Below are positions 1 to 8,640 of a stretch of DNA of 34,329 nucleotides, piece by piece. The stretch's first letter is position 1. Each line of letters begins with the position of its first letter. Where the stretch lies: positions 1 to 34,329 of the forward strand of contig CAKSIJ010000023.1 of assembly GCA_934462715.1 (NCBI GenBank), written 5' to 3'. The notes under the pieces were generated by a model that was not told the origin of the DNA, made no database searches, and was given only the letters and a program-made list of their open reading frames with translations. The position numbers and the translations under genes were made by a program. This DNA is from an uncultured Clostridia bacterium (GTDB lineage Bacteria > Bacillota > Clostridia > UBA1381).

Positions 1-4
1 TTAA

Positions 5-52
5 CACCTTTCTTTCTGTTTTTATTATATCAGATTTTTGGGTGTTTGTCGA
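5..52 (-). promoter_or_regulatory. Outward-facing minus-strand promoter with RBS
   Basis: Read on the minus strand this contains TCGACA (47-52) as a -35 box, a 17-base spacer, TATAAT (24-29) as a -10 box, and then AAAGGTG (5-11) as a ribosome site at the window edge. It should drive a minus-strand gene lying just outside the window. It overlaps the first codons of the NlpC/P60 reading frame on the other strand, which suggests that the original 5' end of that gene is missing here. Confidence 0.6.
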
Positions 53-2062
53 CTCTATTTATATTATACCACTCCAGTTTCGGATATACCCAATACCCCC
101 AAACAAGCCGAGCATACCCCCAAAACAAAAGAGAGCGTACAAGCGTCTGCACCCGAAAACACTCCAAAGTTGCAAAACAAGCCTACCGCACAGGTTAAGA
201 CCAAAGAAGCATACATCAAGTCACAGAAATTACAAAAGCCTGAAAACACCGCCGATACAGTAAAAACAAAGCAGAACTATATCAACGCTCACCAAAATGC
301 GGAGATTAAGCAAAAACCGAGCGTATCGACACCGAAAACAAGGAAAAATACTTCTACTCCTTCCTCTGCTTTACCCAAAACCAAAGAACAGGCGGTTAAG
401 GACGCACGAAAAATATATGTGTCCGAAAAGCTGAAAACAAAGACTGAAGCTGAAAAATCGGCAAGTAAAAATTATACTGCTGATATGCCGAAACAAGATG
501 CGGAGCTGATAAGAACGGAAACTTCTGCACCGAAAGCCAACTTCACCACAGATACCGCATTGCCTTCAAAATCTATGCCCAAAACAAAGGATAACTACAT
601 TCATTCACAGGGCAAGTCTACCGCCGACCTCATAAAAACGCCGGACAGGTCAAAGGTAATGCCAAAGCAAAACACGCATACCGTTACAAGAAATGTGTCG
701 AATAATACAAAACAGGCGGTCAAAACAAAGGACAGCCTGTTGAAAGGCACAAGCAAAGCCGTAAAAACAGGTAATTCATACATTGGCAAATCTGCAAAGA
801 AAAAGACCGTTAAAACGGCAAAACGGGCGGCAAAGACGCAGAAGGAAATCACGAAAAAAGCGGCAAGGCAAGCTGCCAAACAAGCGAAAGAGGTTGCTCA
901 GAAATCTGCACAAGCCGCAAAGGCTGCCGCAAAAGCAACTGTTAAAATTACAGTTAAAGTCGCTCAAATGGTAGCGGCGGCAGCAAAAGCCATTGTTTCG
1001 GCGCTTGTCGCACTCGGTGGCTGGGCGGTGCTTTTGGTCGCTCTTATTATCGTAATCGTTGTTGCGGCAATAGCGGCATCACCGTTCGGAATATTTATTT
1101 CCGATGAAGCGGCAGACAATGACAGTATTCCCATTTCCTCTATCGTTGCGGAATGTAATATGGAGCTTTCAAACAAGCTCGATGACATAGAAAATGCCGC
1201 AGCCGCCGACCGCAGTGAGATTATCGTAGAACAGGCAAATTGGGACTTGGTGCTTGCTGTGTTTGCCACAAAAATTGCAGGCGTTGAAGATGACACCGTT
1301 CAAGATGTTGTCGTTATCACAGAGGATAAAAAACAAAAGCTCAAAGGTGTGTTTTGGGATATGCACGAGATAACCTCACGCACCGAAACGGTTACAAGCG
1401 GCGATACTTCCGAAAAAGTTGTATATATCACAATTACAACCAAAACAAAAGACGATATGATTTCAAAATACAATTTCACAAGCAAGCAACAGGAGGCCTT
1501 AAATACTCTTTTGGAACAAGACGAGGTTTTAATCTCGGCAACACAGTCGCTTGCCATATCCGATGCTACCGCACAGGATATTTTGAAAAATCTGCCTGAA
1601 AGCCTATCGGCAGAGAGAAAGAAAGTAATCAAGGCGACTTGCTCGCTTGTCGGCAAGGTCAATTATTTTTGGGGCGGTAAGTCCTCTGCTATCGGTTGGG
1701 ACTCCGAATGGGGCAAATTAAAAACCGTATCATCTGAGGGCAGTAAAACAACCGGAACAAAAAGACCGTTCGGACGTGACTGTTCGGGATTTGTAACTTG
1801 GAGTTTTATCAATTCCGGCTTTTCGGCAAACGCTATCGGACACGGAACGCAGGGGCAAATTGCAAAGTGCAGCCGTATCTCGTGGAGCAACGCACAAGCC
1901 GGAGATTTAGCCTTTTACGGTGATTTGTCTCACGTCGGAATTATAGCCGGAAAAGATACAAACGGCAATATTCTTGTTATCCATTGTTCGAGCAGTAACA
2001 ATAATGTTGTCATAACCACAAACAGCGGCTTCGGCTTTGCGGCACGACTGAGCTGTTATTAA
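38..2062 (+). CDS. Conjugative-element NlpC/P60 (C40) cell-wall hydrolase, 5' end probably replaced
   Basis: This resembles the large membrane-anchored NlpC/P60 proteins of Tn1549/CTn-type conjugative elements (CD1108-like), which open peptidoglycan for DNA transfer. The first 230 or so residues carry at least eight degenerate repeats of the form KTK(E/D)xYIxS. A Lys/Ala-rich segment (about 245-310) and one strong transmembrane segment (about 322-349) follow. The C-terminal NlpC/P60 domain has Cys582 in DCSGF, His632 in SHVGI and His649 in VIHCSS as the likely triad. The lysozyme domain found in some relatives is not visible. The frame is open from position 5, but the TTG at 38 has no ribosome site and the first 20 or so residues do not look like the repeat region. 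I infer that the true start was lost by recombination. The function is clear; the start is not. Confidence 0.75.
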   Translation: MGVCRLYLYYTTPVSDIPNTPKQAEHTPKTKESVQASAPENTPKLQNKPTAQVKTKEAYIKSQKLQKPENTADTVKTKQNYINAHQNAEIKQKPSVSTPKTRKNTSTPSSALPKTKEQAVKDARKIYVSEKLKTKTEAEKSASKNYTADMPKQDAELIRTETSAPKANFTTDTALPSKSMPKTKDNYIHSQGKSTADLIKTPDRSKVMPKQNTHTVTRNVSNNTKQAVKTKDSLLKGTSKAVKTGNSYIGKSAKKKTVKTAKRAAKTQKEITKKAARQAAKQAKEVAQKSAQAAKAAAKATVKITVKVAQMVAAAAKAIVSALVALGGWAVLLVALIIVIVVAAIAASPFGIFISDEAADNDSIPISSIVAECNMELSNKLDDIENAAAADRSEIIVEQANWDLVLAVFATKIAGVEDDTVQDVVVITEDKKQKLKGVFWDMHEITSRTETVTSGDTSEKVVYITITTKTKDDMISKYNFTSKQQEALNTLLEQDEVLISATQSLAISDATAQDILKNLPESLSAERKKVIKATCSLVGKVNYFWGGKSSAIGWDSEWGKLKTVSSEGSKTTGTKRPFGRDCSGFVTWSFINSGFSANAIGHGTQGQIAKCSRISWSNAQAGDLAFYGDLSHVGIIAGKDTNGNILVIHCSSSNNNVVITTNSGFGFAARLSCY

Positions 2063-2081
2063 GATTGGAGGAAAAATAAAA

Positions 2082-2390
2082 ATGATTTTTAAGAAAATAT
2101 TTATAGGCATATCGCTTATATTGTCATTATCGGCTACGGCGGCATTTGCAAGCGAGCTGCCGTTTGATGATGTAACGGAACAAACACCGTATTATTCTGC
2201 CGTTGACAGGCTTTATAATATGGGCATAATCAGCGGCTATGAGGACGGAACACTCAAACCGAACAATAAAATATCCGTAGCCGAGGGCATTACACTTGCT
2301 GAAAAGCTGTTTGAAAATATACATATTCTGCCAAAAACAGAATTGCTGCCTTGGAGCAGTAAGATTCCACCCTATATACGCAAGAAGTAG
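2082..2390 (+). CDS. Short secreted protein with one SLH domain
   Basis: The 102-aa product has a signal peptide (residues 1 to about 24, ending AFASE) and a single S-layer-homology domain (about 27-85, with the typical AVDRLYNMGIISGYEDGTLKP core). SLH domains bind pyruvylated secondary cell-wall polymers; functional anchors usually carry three. The gene starts 19 bases after the NlpC/P60 stop with a strong GGAGG site, so the two form one unit. A terminator begins at the base after its stop codon. The tail after the SLH unit is short and basic (IPPYIRKK). It may be a naturally small accessory protein of the conjugative element or a 3'-truncated remnant. Confidence is high that it is translated and low about its role. 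Confidence 0.7.
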   Translation: MIFKKIFIGISLILSLSATAAFASELPFDDVTEQTPYYSAVDRLYNMGIISGYEDGTLKPNNKISVAEGITLAEKLFENIHILPKTELLPWSSKIPPYIRKK

Positions 2391-2415
2391 AGGATGCCAA
2401 ATGGCATCCTTTTTT
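2391..2415 (+). terminator. Rho-independent terminator
   Basis: A perfect 8-bp stem (AGGATGCC / GGCATCCT) with an AAAT loop is followed directly by a run of six T. It closes the NlpC/P60-SLH unit and marks the end of recognisable conjugative-element genes. Confidence 0.9.
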
Positions 2416-2421
2416 GGTTCG

Positions 2422-2486
2422 AACATTTACAGTGCGTATCATTTGATGCTTACAAACATTTACAGTGTGCATCATTTGACGCTTAC
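2422..2486. repeat. Pair of 32-bp direct repeats
   Basis: Two copies (2422-2453 and 2455-2486), each starting AACATTTACAGTG and ending GCTTAC, differ at three positions and lie at a 33-base period. They lie just after the terminator. Both copies are in one open frame, giving the peptide pattern NIYSxxHLxLT twice, but no start site supports translation. Confidence 0.8.
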
Positions 2487-2531
2487 TATGATTTTGACCG
2501 TCTTTTAAGAACTAATATCAGTAGGCTGTTT

Positions 2532-2592
2532 AAGTAACCGTTTTTTTTATTGAAGTAAAAGTTTTTCTACAGAAGTAATCGTTTTTTTACTG
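2532..2592. repeat. Three tandem 20-21-bp repeats
   Basis: Three head-to-tail units (2532-2552, 2553-2572, 2573-2592) each begin AAGTAA, then two variable bases, a G, a T-rich stretch and end A(T/C)(T/A)G. Function unknown; such arrays can be protein-binding sites or replication-slippage products. Confidence 0.7.
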
Positions 2593-2608
2593 AAATTCAA
2601 TATTAAAA

Positions 2609-2629
2609 TGTACCCTGCAAAATAGACAC
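2609..2629. mobile_element. IS3/IS150-type terminal-repeat-like sequence
   Basis: The sequence starts TGTACCCTGC and ends AATAGACAC. The TGT, CCC, A-rich and GACA order resembles the termini of IS150-group elements. No transposase gene follows, so if it is an IS end it is a relic. A similar sequence in the same orientation lies at 34254-34279, at the other border of the sugar locus. Confidence 0.35.
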
Positions 2630-2788
2630 GTTAATTGTTTGAATCCACAATAACGCATCCGGTCGGGATGAGCTGTGCTTACAGCAAAGGAAGGAATGGG
2701 GGTTCGGACATATTCTTGAACTGTTTTATGGTGTTAATCCAAGACTATATCTGCACCTCCAATTCACGATAATAGCCATGTAATTTTT

Positions 2789-2973
2789 AAAAATTCGTCG
2801 CGAGGTTCGAAGAAATCAGCCATAAAAAAGTCGGAAAATGATACTTAATATGCAAATTAACGGTATTTTAGGGTTATAAACAAGTCTATTAATGATATTG
2901 TGTAAAATGCCATGATAGGTTATAATTTAAATATACTCGGATGTTGGAATTGCATAGAAATAGAAAAAAACGG
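2789..2973 (+). promoter_or_regulatory. Conserved promoter block, copy A (esterase gene)
   Basis: This block is nearly the same as 7453-7637 upstream of the AraC-type regulator. It holds TTGTGT (2898-2903), a 17-base spacer and TATAAT (2921-2926), a good housekeeping promoter. The start of transcription should be near 2933. Upstream is TTAAT-ATGCAA-ATTAA (2845-2860), a 5-bp inverted repeat centred about 80 bases before the start, which is a plausible activator site. Similarity continues into the transcribed leader as far as 2973. Confidence 0.8.
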
Positions 2974-2974
2974 G

Positions 2975-2990
2975 GTGTCAAACTTGACAC
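2975..2990 (+). promoter_or_regulatory. Perfect palindrome in esterase leader
   Basis: GTGTCAA-AC-TTGACAC is a 7-bp perfect inverted repeat about 45 bases after the predicted transcription start and 13 bases before the GGAGG site of the esterase gene. It is absent from the matching position upstream of the regulator gene. It could be a repressor operator; the two-base centre makes a stable RNA hairpin less likely. Confidence 0.45.
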
Positions 2991-3017
2991 TACCTATAAA
3001 AAAGGAGGAGATTTTTA

Positions 3018-6000
3018 ATGAACAAGCATTTTCGGAAAATCATTTCCGTGCTGATGACTCTTACAATGCTGATTTCAGTTAGTCCGATGATTGTATCGGC
3101 TGACACAGCACAAGAGTACAAGGTAGTATGGATAGGAGGATCATTCACAGAGGGAACTGCGGGTGTAGATGGTGACAGGAGCAAATGTTTTGCTTCTCTT
3201 GTAACGAAGTGGATGAACGAAACCGAGTATGCCGGAAAAAATGTAACAGTTACCGGTATTAACAGCGGTGTAGGCGGAACGATGTCACCTTACGGACGAA
3301 TGAGATATGAAAAGGACGTTCTTGCTTACAATCCCGATTTGGTATTTATCGAATACAACGGTAACGATGCCGAAATCGGAAATTATCTTCAGACTGCTTA
3401 CGCTATGGAGAGCATTGTAAGAAGAACAATGACGGCAAGCCCGAAAACAAAGGTTGTTTTTCTTGAAAGACCTGAGTGGACAGCACCCGATAAGGCTGCA
3501 ACAGCGCAAAAGTATCATCAATTGGTAGCGGATTATTATGATGTTCCGCTTATAGACATAACAAATATATCGGAGAATGTTCCCGACGGAGTTTTATCGG
3601 ACGGCTCTCACCCTAATGAAAAGGGTCATGCGGCTATAGCAGAGGGAATAGAAAACTGGCTTACCGAAAATGCCGTAAACTATCCCACAATGAAGTTGCT
3701 GCCGTTAAATCCGTCATATACTCCGATAATTCCGGTATATCATGACGCTAAGGATTATATGGTAGCAGATCAGACATCAGGCTGGTATGTGAACTGTGAC
3801 GGACAACTTCAATCCGATAAACAGGGTGATGTGCTTACCCTTAAATTTAAAGGCGACGCATTTGCGTTCCCTGGAGCATCGGGCGGAACAGACGCTGTAG
3901 GTTATTATGTTATAGACAGCAGCATTAACAGCGATAACAGAGAAGAAAGCGGTTTGCAGGGATCAATCTTTAACCAAGGACATTGCAAGGGCTACTCTTT
4001 GGGACTTGGGACAGGCGAACACATTATGAAAATAAAGAATAACTACAGTGCGTCAAGCTCTTCGGAATGTAAGTTTGTTCTTGATAAAATTATTGTTGAC
4101 GGTATAGAAAATGATAATTTGACATCTGTTGAACCTGCAAACTATAGCGTTTTCTATGACAAAATTACAGATGATCAAACTTTCAACTGGTATACTTCGA
4201 AATGTACCGATGGAGGCGGTGTCGTTAAAAATGAAGGAAGCTTTGCAACTATGTGGCTGCAAAAGCCGAGCAGGGGTTTGGCAATGCAATCAAAAGGGTC
4301 AAGATTGGAATACACAATACCCGAAGATATTGGTGCTGTAGGTTCTGTATCATTCAGAGTCGGTGCAAATACCAAATATAGTGAAACAAATCCGCTTATG
4401 AACGTTTACGCTATTGATAAAGCAAATAAAGAAACAAAGCTTACGGTTCTTCCGGGAACAGTTGTTAAAGGACTGGGAAATAACACAAATCCCGGCTGGA
4501 CAACCTATGATTTTGAGGGATGCGGAATACCGTCGAGAACCCAAAAGCTTGCTTTTGAATATTTATCGGTAGAATATGGTGTAGCACTCAGCAATGTAAG
4601 ATACACATACGGAGCGTCAAGCTTTGAAAAAGTAACTATGGAGCTTAACCCAAGAACATTTGTCGGTTCTGAGGAACAGGTTGTTGTTAAGGGTTACAAT
4701 TCGGACGGAAGCAGATATGACCTTTCAAATGCCGATATTGTATACTATACTTCTGATACGGATATAGTTGATGTTAATTCAACAACAGGTGTGGTTAAGG
4801 GTAAAGCGGTAGGTATAGCTACGGTTAATGCAAAGGTAACAGTAGGAGATAAGACGTTTGAAAAGTCCGCAAAAATCGAAGTGTATTTAAATGAAAACAT
4901 AACATCATCATGGTTTAGTATTCCGAAGAATACATATATTGTCGGAACGAGCGGAAAGATTGATTTTCACGTTATCATAAACGATACAGAATATGTTGAT
5001 AAACTTAAAGTAAAGTATGTATCGGATAACACAAAGGTTATTACAATTGATGATGACGGCAGCTTTAAGGCTGTGGGAGCAGGTACGGCTGTTATAACAC
5101 CGACAGTTGGAGCTATTAACAAAAAATATTCGCCGATTACAATAAAGGTTGCGGCGTCAAATACAAGAAAACACAGCTTTGTTGATGATAATACAAGCGG
5201 AAAATATACAGTAGCTAATATGAGGACCCCATATTCTTCTTACAGAGATGTAAAAATCGGTTCAGAACTGTATGCGTGGACTATGGGATGTGACTACAAC
5301 AATGTATCTATAACGAATGGTGGATTCAAAATCGGCGAGGGTGCGGGAACTGCTAAATTTGCCGCATTTGTATACAAGCTTGACAACTTGTCCGATAAGT
5401 TTGAATTTGACTATATCAATAATCATAGTTGGGCTGCTGATCCGAGCATTTTATATTACAGTGACGAAGAGTATACGTTCACAAACGATCAAGGGGTTGT
5501 ATATGATTTTAATGACAACAATACGTTGACATCAATTCTTACAAATGGTTTTATATACAGCGGACGTACAGATGACGGAGCAATTATTGTTCATGACGGA
5601 TGGGTTGAAGATAAAAAAGCCAATAAAACTACTTTATCAGCATCGGATTATGAATACTTGTTAAGTTCCGATATTCCGGACGGAGCTAAATATGCACTTG
5701 TGTTATTCGATTACGGAACAACCAAACATCCCGTTCAAAACACGATGATAGGCGCAGAAATAACAAGCAAAATTGAAATTGCGGCAGTTGAACCTATAGG
5801 AGATAACAAGCTTGCGGTAACATTTACGGGAGCTGTCGAAAATCCGGTAATTACATCATTTAAGGTGAACGGAGAAACTGTTGACGCTGCTATTGACAGC
5901 TACGATGCAGATACATATACTCTTTATGTATCGGGAGTATATGAAGGCGGTATGGTAAGCATAACCATTGATGGCATAGGAACTAAAGAAGTTACAATTG

Positions 6001-7328
6001 ACACTGTTGTCGATGTTAAAGTTACAGACGAGGACGGCAAGGAAATATCCTCACTGACTACCGGTCAGACAAGTGTTAACGTGACCGCAGATGTCAAATA
6101 TTCAAACGATGAAAACGTACAGCTGTTTGCCGCATACTACAACAAGGGAAAGCTTGAATCCGTAAAAAAAGCAGCAGCCGTATGCCAAAACGGAAAAGCA
6201 ACCTTGAATTTAAATATGGTTTTTGATTCCGAATCAACAGAGGAAAATAAGCTTAAGGTATTTTGCTGGAAAGAAAACCTCAAGCCGATTACCGACGCAG
6301 TTGAATTAAACACGGAAATCGCTAAAGAGATATTGGATGCGTTATATGGTTCGCAGCTTGATAAAGGAATGTTTGATGTTTTGAAGATTTCGGAGTTTTA
6401 TAATAACAAAAAGGCTGCCGCTTCGGTAACGTTTGACGATGGAATACTTGCTGCCGCAGAATACTATAATTCTCTGTTCAAAAAGAACAATATCCACGGA
6501 ACGGCTATGCTTGTAGCCGATTGGGTACGGGAAGAGAATATTCCGAAATGGCAGGCGTTGTTTGATGAAGGCAACATAGATTTGGGAAATCATTCAAAGG
6601 CTCACAATATAAACTACAACGCAGCTTCGACAACAGACGAGGAAATAATAGAGGATATAACTGGCGGATATAACAAATTAAAGGAAATGTTCCCGAATGA
6701 AGAAATCATCACGTTTGCATCTCCGTGGACGCAAACCAATAGTTTGGTAGCGTCAGAGGTTAAAAAACATCATTTTGCAAACAGATGTGCCGGTTACAAC
6801 GGACTTGCAAGCTCATCGCCTAACGAACAGACAATGCTGAGTCTGCCTGCGTTTGTTGCACAGAAAACTCATACAACAGAAGACTTCAACAGCAAAATCG
6901 ATACGGCAATCGCAAATAAGCAATGGTTTATTTACCTGCTGCACGGAGTAGGAGGAACGGATACATATGATATTAACAGAGAGGTTTGCGCCGAGCATTT
7001 TGCATATTTGAGCTCTAAGGCAGACGATGTGTGGGCAGGCTCACTGAGTGAGGTTGTGAAATATATCTACGAAAAGCAAAATGCCGATGTGTCCTGCAAT
7101 TGGATGAGAGAAAATGCTATGAGCATTTCCGTTACCGATTCTCTGGACGACAAAATATTCAACTTCCCTCTTACAATAAAAGTGAACGTACCGTCGGGCT
7201 GGAATACCGTTGAGGTTATTCAAAATGGTACAAGTACAACGGTAATCGCCGGTAACGAGGGTGATAAGAATTATGTATACATAAATGTCATTCCGGACAA
7301 CGGCAGAATTTTAATAAAGAACAAATAA
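3018..7328 (+). CDS. Secreted two-ended carbohydrate esterase: SGNH hydrolase plus NodB deacetylase
   Basis: The 1436-aa product has a signal peptide (1 to about 28). An SGNH/GDSL hydrolase domain (about 34-215) has Ser42 in GGSFTEG, the block II glycine in NSGVGG, Asn116 in NGND, and Asp195/His198 in SDGSHP. A beta-sandwich region and a Big_2-type Ig domain (about 540-620, with the GVVKGKAVGIATV signature) follow. Further Ig-like units precede an AAYYNKGKL...FCW module (about 995-1095) shared with other proteins here. The C-terminal polysaccharide deacetylase (NodB/CE4) domain (about 1130-1370) has TFDDG at 1138-1142 and HSKAH at 1192-1196 as metal ligands, and LLHG as the later histidine motif. 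The usual arginine of NodB motif 3 is missing (FASPW). It probably removes acyl groups from a polysaccharide outside the cell. GGAGG lies about 10 bases before the ATG. The gene has its own promoter and terminator. Confidence 0.85.
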   Translation: MNKHFRKIISVLMTLTMLISVSPMIVSADTAQEYKVVWIGGSFTEGTAGVDGDRSKCFASLVTKWMNETEYAGKNVTVTGINSGVGGTMSPYGRMRYEKDVLAYNPDLVFIEYNGNDAEIGNYLQTAYAMESIVRRTMTASPKTKVVFLERPEWTAPDKAATAQKYHQLVADYYDVPLIDITNISENVPDGVLSDGSHPNEKGHAAIAEGIENWLTENAVNYPTMKLLPLNPSYTPIIPVYHDAKDYMVADQTSGWYVNCDGQLQSDKQGDVLTLKFKGDAFAFPGASGGTDAVGYYVIDSSINSDNREESGLQGSIFNQGHCKGYSLGLGTGEHIMKIKNNYSASSSSECKFVLDKIIVDGIENDNLTSVEPANYSVFYDKITDDQTFNWYTSKCTDGGGVVKNEGSFATMWLQKPSRGLAMQSKGSRLEYTIPEDIGAVGSVSFRVGANTKYSETNPLMNVYAIDKANKETKLTVLPGTVVKGLGNNTNPGWTTYDFEGCGIPSRTQKLAFEYLSVEYGVALSNVRYTYGASSFEKVTMELNPRTFVGSEEQVVVKGYNSDGSRYDLSNADIVYYTSDTDIVDVNSTTGVVKGKAVGIATVNAKVTVGDKTFEKSAKIEVYLNENITSSWFSIPKNTYIVGTSGKIDFHVIINDTEYVDKLKVKYVSDNTKVITIDDDGSFKAVGAGTAVITPTVGAINKKYSPITIKVAASNTRKHSFVDDNTSGKYTVANMRTPYSSYRDVKIGSELYAWTMGCDYNNVSITNGGFKIGEGAGTAKFAAFVYKLDNLSDKFEFDYINNHSWAADPSILYYSDEEYTFTNDQGVVYDFNDNNTLTSILTNGFIYSGRTDDGAIIVHDGWVEDKKANKTTLSASDYEYLLSSDIPDGAKYALVLFDYGTTKHPVQNTMIGAEITSKIEIAAVEPIGDNKLAVTFTGAVENPVITSFKVNGETVDAAIDSYDADTYTLYVSGVYEGGMVSITIDGIGTKEVTIDTVVDVKVTDEDGKEISSLTTGQTSVNVTADVKYSNDENVQLFAAYYNKGKLESVKKAAAVCQNGKATLNLNMVFDSESTEENKLKVFCWKENLKPITDAVELNTEIAKEILDALYGSQLDKGMFDVLKISEFYNNKKAAASVTFDDGILAAAEYYNSLFKKNNIHGTAMLVADWVREENIPKWQALFDEGNIDLGNHSKAHNINYNAASTTDEEIIEDITGGYNKLKEMFPNEEIITFASPWTQTNSLVASEVKKHHFANRCAGYNGLASSSPNEQTMLSLPAFVAQKTHTTEDFNSKIDTAIANKQWFIYLLHGVGGTDTYDINREVCAEHFAYLSSKADDVWAGSLSEVVKYIYEKQNADVSCNWMRENAMSISVTDSLDDKIFNFPLTIKVNVPSGWNTVEVIQNGTSTTVIAGNEGDKNYVYINVIPDNGRILIKNK

Positions 7329-7351
7329 TGGCAAATTAAGGCTTTATGCGT

Positions 7352-7400
7352 GCGAACATATCAGTGAATTTCACGGTTCAATGATATGTTCGCTGTTTTT
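7352..7400 (+). terminator. Rho-independent terminator after esterase gene
   Basis: A perfect 12-bp stem, GCGAACATATCA (7352-7363) with TGATATGTTCGC (7382-7393), has an 18-base loop and is followed by TGTTTTT. It makes the esterase gene a single-gene transcript. Confidence 0.9.
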
Positions 7401-7452
7401 ATCTAATAATCCCAAAGTGAATTTTTGATACTTTTTATATTAATAATTTATG

Positions 7453-7637
7453 AAAAATTGTCGTGTAGCTTGGGAAAATCAGCAATAAAAAAAGTCAGAA
7501 AATGATACTTAATGTGCAAATTAAGGGTGTTTTAGGACTGTAAACAAGTCTATTAATGATATTGTGTAAAATGCTATGATAGGATATAATTATAATATAA
7601 TTGAATGTTGGAATTGCATAGAAATAGGAAAAAACGG
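7453..7637 (+). promoter_or_regulatory. Conserved promoter block, copy B (AraC-type regulator)
   Basis: This copy of the 2789-2973 block has the same length. TTGTGT (7562-7567), a 17-base spacer and TATAAT (7585-7590) form the promoter. The inverted repeat TTAAT-GTGCAA-ATTAA lies at 7509-7524, at the same distance from the -35 box as in copy A. The leader bases after the start are also conserved (GAATGTTGGAATTGCATAG). The regulator gene begins 50 bases after the block. Confidence 0.8.
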
Positions 7638-7686
7638 AAAGCTATCAATACATAGTATTTGTTAACTGTCTGTAAGGAGAGCGTGT

Positions 7687-8640
7687 GTGAAAATGAAAAG
7701 ATTCGGGATAGGTCGGAAAACGTTGTTTAACAGTGAGCTTATAGACTTTATCTTTATCGAATACGGCTGTGATGAAGGGCAGCATACGCATGATTCGACA
7801 GAGGTGGTTTATATAGTCGGCGGAAACGGAGAGGAAATTGTAAACGGAAACGTAATAAAGGCAGAGGCGGGAACTATGATAATAATGAACAAAAACTGCA
7901 TACACAGTTTTAACAACACGGTGCCTTTGAAATATTACAATATTATGTTTTCGCCATTGCTTCTCGGAGAAGATATGGACTCGGATACGAATTTTTTTAA
8001 GACAATATTCAAGAAAATGGGTTTTACAACCGAAGTAGAAACCGATTACATCTGCATTCATTTCAAAGAGCCGTCAAAGCGGGCAAAAATGCAGGAGTTA
8101 TTTCGTTCCATAATGCGTGAGGGGGTCAAAGGTGAGCAAGGCAGCTTATATGCCGCAAAGGTAAAACTTGAGGAAATATTGCTCATGGCGGCAAGAAATT
8201 ATGAGAGCAGTAATATCCCAAACGAGTACAGCTCGGTTTTTGGAGCGGTGATGGAATATATCGATGCACACTGTACCGAAAAGCTGATGCTGCCGGAGGT
8301 GGCAAAACGGTTTGGATATGACAAGGATTATTTCAGCAGAATTATCAAAAAGAATTGTAATATGAGCTTTAAACAGCTTATTATAAACAAACGAGTGTCC
8401 AAGACACTGTATTATGTCTGGAATACCAATGAAAATGTGGAAAGCATAATGGAGAAATGCGGATTTACAAACAAAACGTTTTTCTATAAGACTTTCAGCA
8501 AAATTGTCGGGCTGCCGCCGAAAGCGGTACGAGATATAGCGAGAAATTACTACGCATATATGAAAGTATGTGCGAAAATGGACATCGAGGAGGGTGAAAA
8601 CGAAAACGATGAAGAAGACGTAAAAAATAAAAAGAAATAA
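7687..8640 (+). CDS. AraC-family transcriptional regulator with cupin sensor domain
   Basis: The N-terminal half (about 20-95) looks like an AraC-type cupin that binds a sugar, with paired histidines in GQHTHD and the core PLKYYNIMF. The C-terminal half has two helix-turn-helix units (about 201-222, LPEVAKRFGYDKDYFSRIIKK, and about 250-275, SIMEKCGFTNKTFFYKTFSK). A very charged 20-residue tail (EGENENDEEDVKNKKK) is unusual. I prefer the GTG at 7687 because AAGGAGA lies six bases upstream; the ATG at 7693 is further away. It lies just upstream of the permease genes, and its own promoter block matches that of the esterase gene. It is therefore likely to be self-regulating and to control this locus (inference). 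Confidence 0.9.
   Translation: MKMKRFGIGRKTLFNSELIDFIFIEYGCDEGQHTHDSTEVVYIVGGNGEEIVNGNVIKAEAGTMIIMNKNCIHSFNNTVPLKYYNIMFSPLLLGEDMDSDTNFFKTIFKKMGFTTEVETDYICIHFKEPSKRAKMQELFRSIMREGVKGEQGSLYAAKVKLEEILLMAARNYESSNIPNEYSSVFGAVMEYIDAHCTEKLMLPEVAKRFGYDKDYFSRIIKKNCNMSFKQLIINKRVSKTLYYVWNTNENVESIMEKCGFTNKTFFYKTFSKIVGLPPKAVRDIARNYYAYMKVCAKMDIEEGENENDEEDVKNKKK

Larger units (their letters stand above)
2416..2788. other. Gene-free border region
   Basis: No convincing gene is visible between the conjugative-element terminator and the conserved promoter block. The stretch holds a pair of 32-bp direct repeats, three 20-21-bp tandem repeats, an IS3-like end (all listed separately) and a small GCTGT/ACAGC hairpin at 2672-2685. 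It looks like a scar of several insertions. Short open frames here lack ribosome sites. Confidence 0.6.

Noticed and set aside
2391..2415. Hairpin as an attachment site of the conjugative element
   Set aside because: The stem plus T run is a standard terminator and no second matching copy is present in the window.
2422..2592. CRISPR array
   Set aside because: Repeats are adjacent or overlap in sequence with no unique spacers of regular length, and no cas genes are present.
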